A DNA stretch of 7,402 nt from JBGVMW01 sp045125095 (GTDB taxonomy: Bacteria > Bacillota > Clostridia > Lachnospirales > Lachnospiraceae): NCBI GenBank assembly GCA_045125095.1, contig JBGVMW010000219.1, positions 1 to 7,402 of the forward strand, read 5' to 3'. This document shows, in pieces, positions 5,526 through 7,402 of this stretch. The notes below the pieces were generated by a model. It ran no database searches and was not told the DNA's origin. It saw only the letters and a program-made list of their open reading frames with translations. A program made the position numbers and the translations under genes. Position 1 is the stretch's first letter, and each line of letters starts with the position of its first letter.

Positions 5526-6472
5526 AAAAGTTTTTATTAGTAGGCATATCATGCTTATTGATGATATCATGTACATCCAGTCCAGAGGACTATCAAGTTC
5601 AAATCAATGACGCTGTTAAATTCTATTTGGCTTCTTGTGATCTTCTAATCCAATACGAACAAGATGTCAAAGCAGAAGAATTTTTCGACACGATGCTTGA
5701 AGAATTAGTGACCACTACAGATGATGAAGGATTTAAACAATTACTCACTCAAAAAGTAGCAGAGAACAACAAGTATGCAAAGAAAGTGTATTACGGATAC
5801 GAAAATGCAAACATCCTCTTGTCGCCCTATACACTCGTTGGTGAAAATGTCTGGGAATTTGAAGAACTTGGAACAGAAATACACTTTACTTTTAGTATCA
5901 CTACCAAAGGTTCTACAGAACTATGGGAGATATTTCCCAACGAAAAAGATATAGATAAATATATTTGGAAAAAAGCGTTAGGCGAAGATGGACTACAAAC
6001 ATTACGCGATTTGGGATTAGATATTGATAGCCTATTTGAAGAAACGATGAGAGAGGTGAAAATAGAAGAACAAATTGCTGCTGTAGTACATGGTGCATAT
6101 AGCGGAACAATGGATGACAAAGAAGTTATGACCGATGATTTCTACACTGAATTACAACAGGCGTTTAAGTATAGCAGTCTTGATGTTTGGGCGTGGAACG
6201 GATATTGGAAATTTAATGATGGGTCAACCCATAACTACGAAATCGTGGAATATGACCATGACAATCCAAATTACACTCTTGTATATATTACATTTGACGA
6301 TATAAAACCTAATCGATTGGAGGATATTGTATTGTATATGAAACTTGTAGATGGCATGTGGATGATTTCTGATATATGTGGTATTGAATGGGGAAAAATT
6401 TCTTATTCAATAGCAGACTTTGCATCAATGACTGTTGCAGAAAATGAAACTGACCACGAAGGCAGCTACTAA
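5522..6472 (+). CDS. Lipoprotein of unknown function with a DUF3828/NTF2-like C-terminal half, 316 residues
   Basis: ATG 5522 is chosen because it gives a standard lipoprotein signal, MKKFLLVGISCLLMISC, with lipobox M-I-S-Cys17; an in-frame ATG at 5501 would place MSKTNRF before it. Thr-Ser-Ser after the cysteine fits a mature lipoprotein, and the signal means anchoring in a membrane after export. Residues 25-180 are helical and acidic. Residues about 195-300 have the order seen in DUF3828/NTF2-like proteins: DDFYTELQQAFKYSS, a Trp-rich stretch (LDVWAWNGYWKF), alternating strands (YTLVYITFDD) and IVLYMKLVDGMWMISDIC. This fold match is tentative. Last gene of the operon, joined to the preceding gene by a 4-bp overlap. 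No obvious U-tract terminator follows immediately. Confidence 0.8.
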   Translation: MKKFLLVGISCLLMISCTSSPEDYQVQINDAVKFYLASCDLLIQYEQDVKAEEFFDTMLEELVTTTDDEGFKQLLTQKVAENNKYAKKVYYGYENANILLSPYTLVGENVWEFEELGTEIHFTFSITTKGSTELWEIFPNEKDIDKYIWKKALGEDGLQTLRDLGLDIDSLFEETMREVKIEEQIAAVVHGAYSGTMDDKEVMTDDFYTELQQAFKYSSLDVWAWNGYWKFNDGSTHNYEIVEYDHDNPNYTLVYITFDDIKPNRLEDIVLYMKLVDGMWMISDICGIEWGKISYSIADFASMTVAENETDHEGSY

Positions 6473-6639
6473 ATATTTCCTATCAATGTTCTATGGCAAC
6501 CCTGAAACTAGCTGGTAAGATATAAGTGAAATAACTAACTCATACCATAATTCTGAATATTTAGTTTCCACGGACGTGGGGGATGATGTTCGCGAAAAGT
6601 CCGCAGGATTAGGTAATAAGGTTATTAGGAGATAATGCA

Positions 6640-6680
6640 AATCCGCATAATCGAATGAAATAGAATCGGTTATACGGATT
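6640..6680. repeat. Inverted repeat with 15-bp arms
   Basis: AATCCGCATAATCGA (6640-6654) and TCGGTTATACGGATT (6666-6680) pair at 13 of 15 positions around an 11-base loop. One of the two mismatches is a G-U pair in RNA. A smaller perfect repeat, TAATAA-GG-TTATTA, sits just before it at 6614-6627. Lying 170 bp after the lipoprotein gene with no U-tract, it could protect the mRNA 3' end or be a protein-binding site. Confidence 0.55.
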
Positions 6681-6722
6681 GATTGTATTAAAGAGATACA
6701 AAAAATAAAGAGGTAGTATTTG

Positions 6723-6778
6723 GGGTATTTAGGGTAAATGAGAAATACCTCAAATACCCTATTTACCCAAAATACCCA
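6723..6778. repeat. Inverted repeat combined with four 9-bp tandem repeats
   Basis: The arms at 6723-6739 and 6761-6777 pair at 16 of 17 positions across a 21-base loop. Independently, 6743-6778 is four head-to-tail 9-mers: AAATACCTC, AAATACCCT, ATTTACCCA and AAATACCCA. The left arm holds the same unit in reverse. Such C-rich/A-rich short units could be a protein-binding array or an RNA hairpin; nothing in the window identifies the partner. Confidence 0.65.
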
Positions 6779-6810
6779 CACTATACTAACAAAAGGATAT
6801 GAATTACATA

Positions 6811-6840
6811 GTTATCACATATTAATCTCATAGTGATAGC
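6811..6840. repeat. Short inverted repeat GTTATCAC / GTGATAGC
   Basis: GTTATCAC (6811-6818) and GTGATAGC (6833-6840) match at 7 of 8 paired positions with a 14-base spacer. The arms face each other like an operator for a dimeric regulator, but no promoter or gene start is nearby. Confidence 0.35.
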
Positions 6841-6985
6841 ATAGTATCAACCCGTTATGAATCCGTCAAGAACCCGTAATTTGCAAGAGAATTGAGAGTG
6901 AAGCACAACAGCCACCGAAAGCCTACCGATGTCCTAGAGATGTCTTATGGTGGTCCTGAAAGCTCCGGGTAACTTGTCATACACA

Positions 6986-7019
6986 AAAAAGACTGCTCCA
7001 TAACGAGAGCAGTCTTTTT
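6986..7019. terminator. Bidirectional intrinsic terminator
   Basis: AAAAAGACTGCTC (6986-6998) and GAGCAGTCTTTTT (7007-7019) form a perfect 13-bp stem with an 8-base loop, giving a U-run in either direction. It is 56 bp past the stop of the acetyl-CoA hydrolase gene (minus strand) and can also stop transcripts arriving from the plus-strand operon. Confidence 0.9.
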
Positions 7020-7074
7020 ATATGTGATTCTATCCCTAATCCAATCTCAAGAACAGAGAATGGTGGGACGAAAT

Positions 7075-7402
7075 TTAGCGTTTGTAATTCTCCCACTTGG
7101 TGTTACGCATATCGCCTGACTTGAGGAACTCCTCGTGCATAGCCAATGCGCAGCTGAGTGTATGAGGGGTATGAGCAGTCTTAGACATCTCCAAGTACTC
7201 AGTCAACAATGGGCGGTATTGTGGATCCACACAGTTGTTGATGATCTCGTGAGCACGTTGAATAGGGCTCTTACCACGCAAGTCAGCAATACCGTGCTCG
7301 GTGATGATGATCTTCACAGAGTGCTCGCTGTGGTCGTGGTGGCTAACCATTGGCACGAAAGCTGAGATAGCACCACCCTTAGCGGTAGATGGAGTAGTAT
7401 AG
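7075..7402 (-). CDS. Acetyl-CoA hydrolase/transferase, C-terminal end (5' end outside the window)
   Basis: The minus-strand frame enters at 7402 and stops at TAA 7077-7075. It encodes YTTPSTAKGG, then AFVPMVSHHDHSEH, IIITEHGIADLRGKSP, CVDPQYRPLLTEY, HTPHTL and a final KWENYKR. The SHxDHSEH, TExGxADLRGKSP and YRPLL blocks are conserved near the C-terminus of Bacteroidales acetyl-CoA hydrolase/transferases, and the end position fits a complete C-terminus. A 13-bp stem terminator lies 56 bp downstream. The first codons (7402-7384) are the same 19 bases as 1-19, and removing one copy joins this piece in frame to the 63 residues at the left end, giving 165 residues. If instead the window is linear, this may be the end of an intact gene extending to the right, and the left piece a partial duplicate. 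The earliest internal starts (GTG or ATG near 7356-7350) are not real starts because homology runs past them. Confidence 0.9.
   Translation of the reverse strand, partial: YTTPSTAKGGAISAFVPMVSHHDHSEHSVKIIITEHGIADLRGKSPIQRAHEIINNCVDPQYRPLLTEYLEMSKTAHTPHTLSCALAMHEEFLKSGDMRNTKWENYKR
7384..7402. repeat. Terminal direct repeat, right copy (19 bp)
   Basis: This is the second copy of the 19 bases at 1-19. The codon ACC at 7386-7384 is followed in frame by GCT at 7383-7381, so a circle made by collapsing the two copies would be 7383 bp and would read through without a frameshift. Confidence 0.95.

Larger units (their letters stand above)
6473..6984. other. Intergenic region without a convincing gene
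   Basis: About 500 bases separate the lipoprotein stop from the terminator of the convergent acetyl-CoA hydrolase gene. Open frames here are short and run through the repeats, and they lack signals of real genes. The region contains several inverted repeats, a 9-bp tandem repeat and a diverged 33-bp direct repeat at its two ends, listed separately. No tRNA, rRNA or mobile element was recognised. Confidence 0.6.

Noticed and set aside
6491..6781. 96-residue minus-strand open frame starting MWVFWV
   Set aside because: The first third is the 9-bp repeat in translation (YPKYPKYYLF), and it ends at the edge of the lipoprotein gene without promoter or homology.
1..7402. Plasmid or phage genome
   Set aside because: No replication initiator, relaxase, capsid or terminase gene is present, and a fragment of a central metabolic gene spans the ends. 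The Bro-N gene alone is not enough.

Overview
The window looks like a piece of a Bacteroidales genome, most likely Prevotellaceae. Three things support this. Three promoter-like sites have the Bacteroidetes -7 element (TAnnTTTGC), and two of them carry a TTTG about 20 bp upstream. Starts lack Shine-Dalgarno sequences. The protein families (Bacteroidetes-type acetyl-CoA hydrolase/transferase, DinD-like Bro-N protein, short membrane Ser/Thr kinase, SmpA-like secreted protein) are typical of that phylum. The genus is an inference from sequence style, not a measured match.

Ends: the first 19 bases (1-19) are identical to the last 19 (7384-7402). Both lie in the 3' part of an acetyl-CoA hydrolase gene on the minus strand, and joining the ends keeps its reading frame open. 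The window is therefore either a circle of about 7383 bp, one unit of a tandem duplication, or a segment flanked by two partial copies of that gene. Joined, only the last ~165 residues of a ~500-residue enzyme are present. The open frame stops at a TAG at 190-192, beside diverged repeats spaced exactly 116 bp (about 202-460). No replication, mobilisation, integrase or transposase gene is visible.

Left half (495-2932, minus strand): a tightly packed three-gene operon made of a Bro-N/DinD-like protein, a 183-residue protein with an HTH-like N-terminus, and a Ser/Thr kinase with one membrane segment and a coiled-coil tail. Its spacings (1 bp, then an 8-bp overlap) suggest translational coupling. 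A good promoter lies 12-50 bp upstream.

Middle (2933-3403): a divergent control region. It has a minus-strand promoter for the kinase operon, three helically phased copies of TTTGGYACRA, two plus-strand promoter-like sites, and a strongly structured RNA candidate of about 190 nt ending in a U-tract, with alternative pairing possible.

Right half (3404-6472, plus strand): a four-gene operon of unrecognised function. It encodes a small soluble protein, a secreted 464-residue protein with a C-terminal SmpA/BamE-like module, a very acidic 114-residue protein and a 316-residue lipoprotein. Two of the four products are exported, so the operon probably serves the envelope.

Right intergenic (6473-7074): no convincing gene, but stacked inverted repeats, a 9-bp tandem repeat and a strong bidirectional terminator that closes the acetyl-CoA hydrolase gene.
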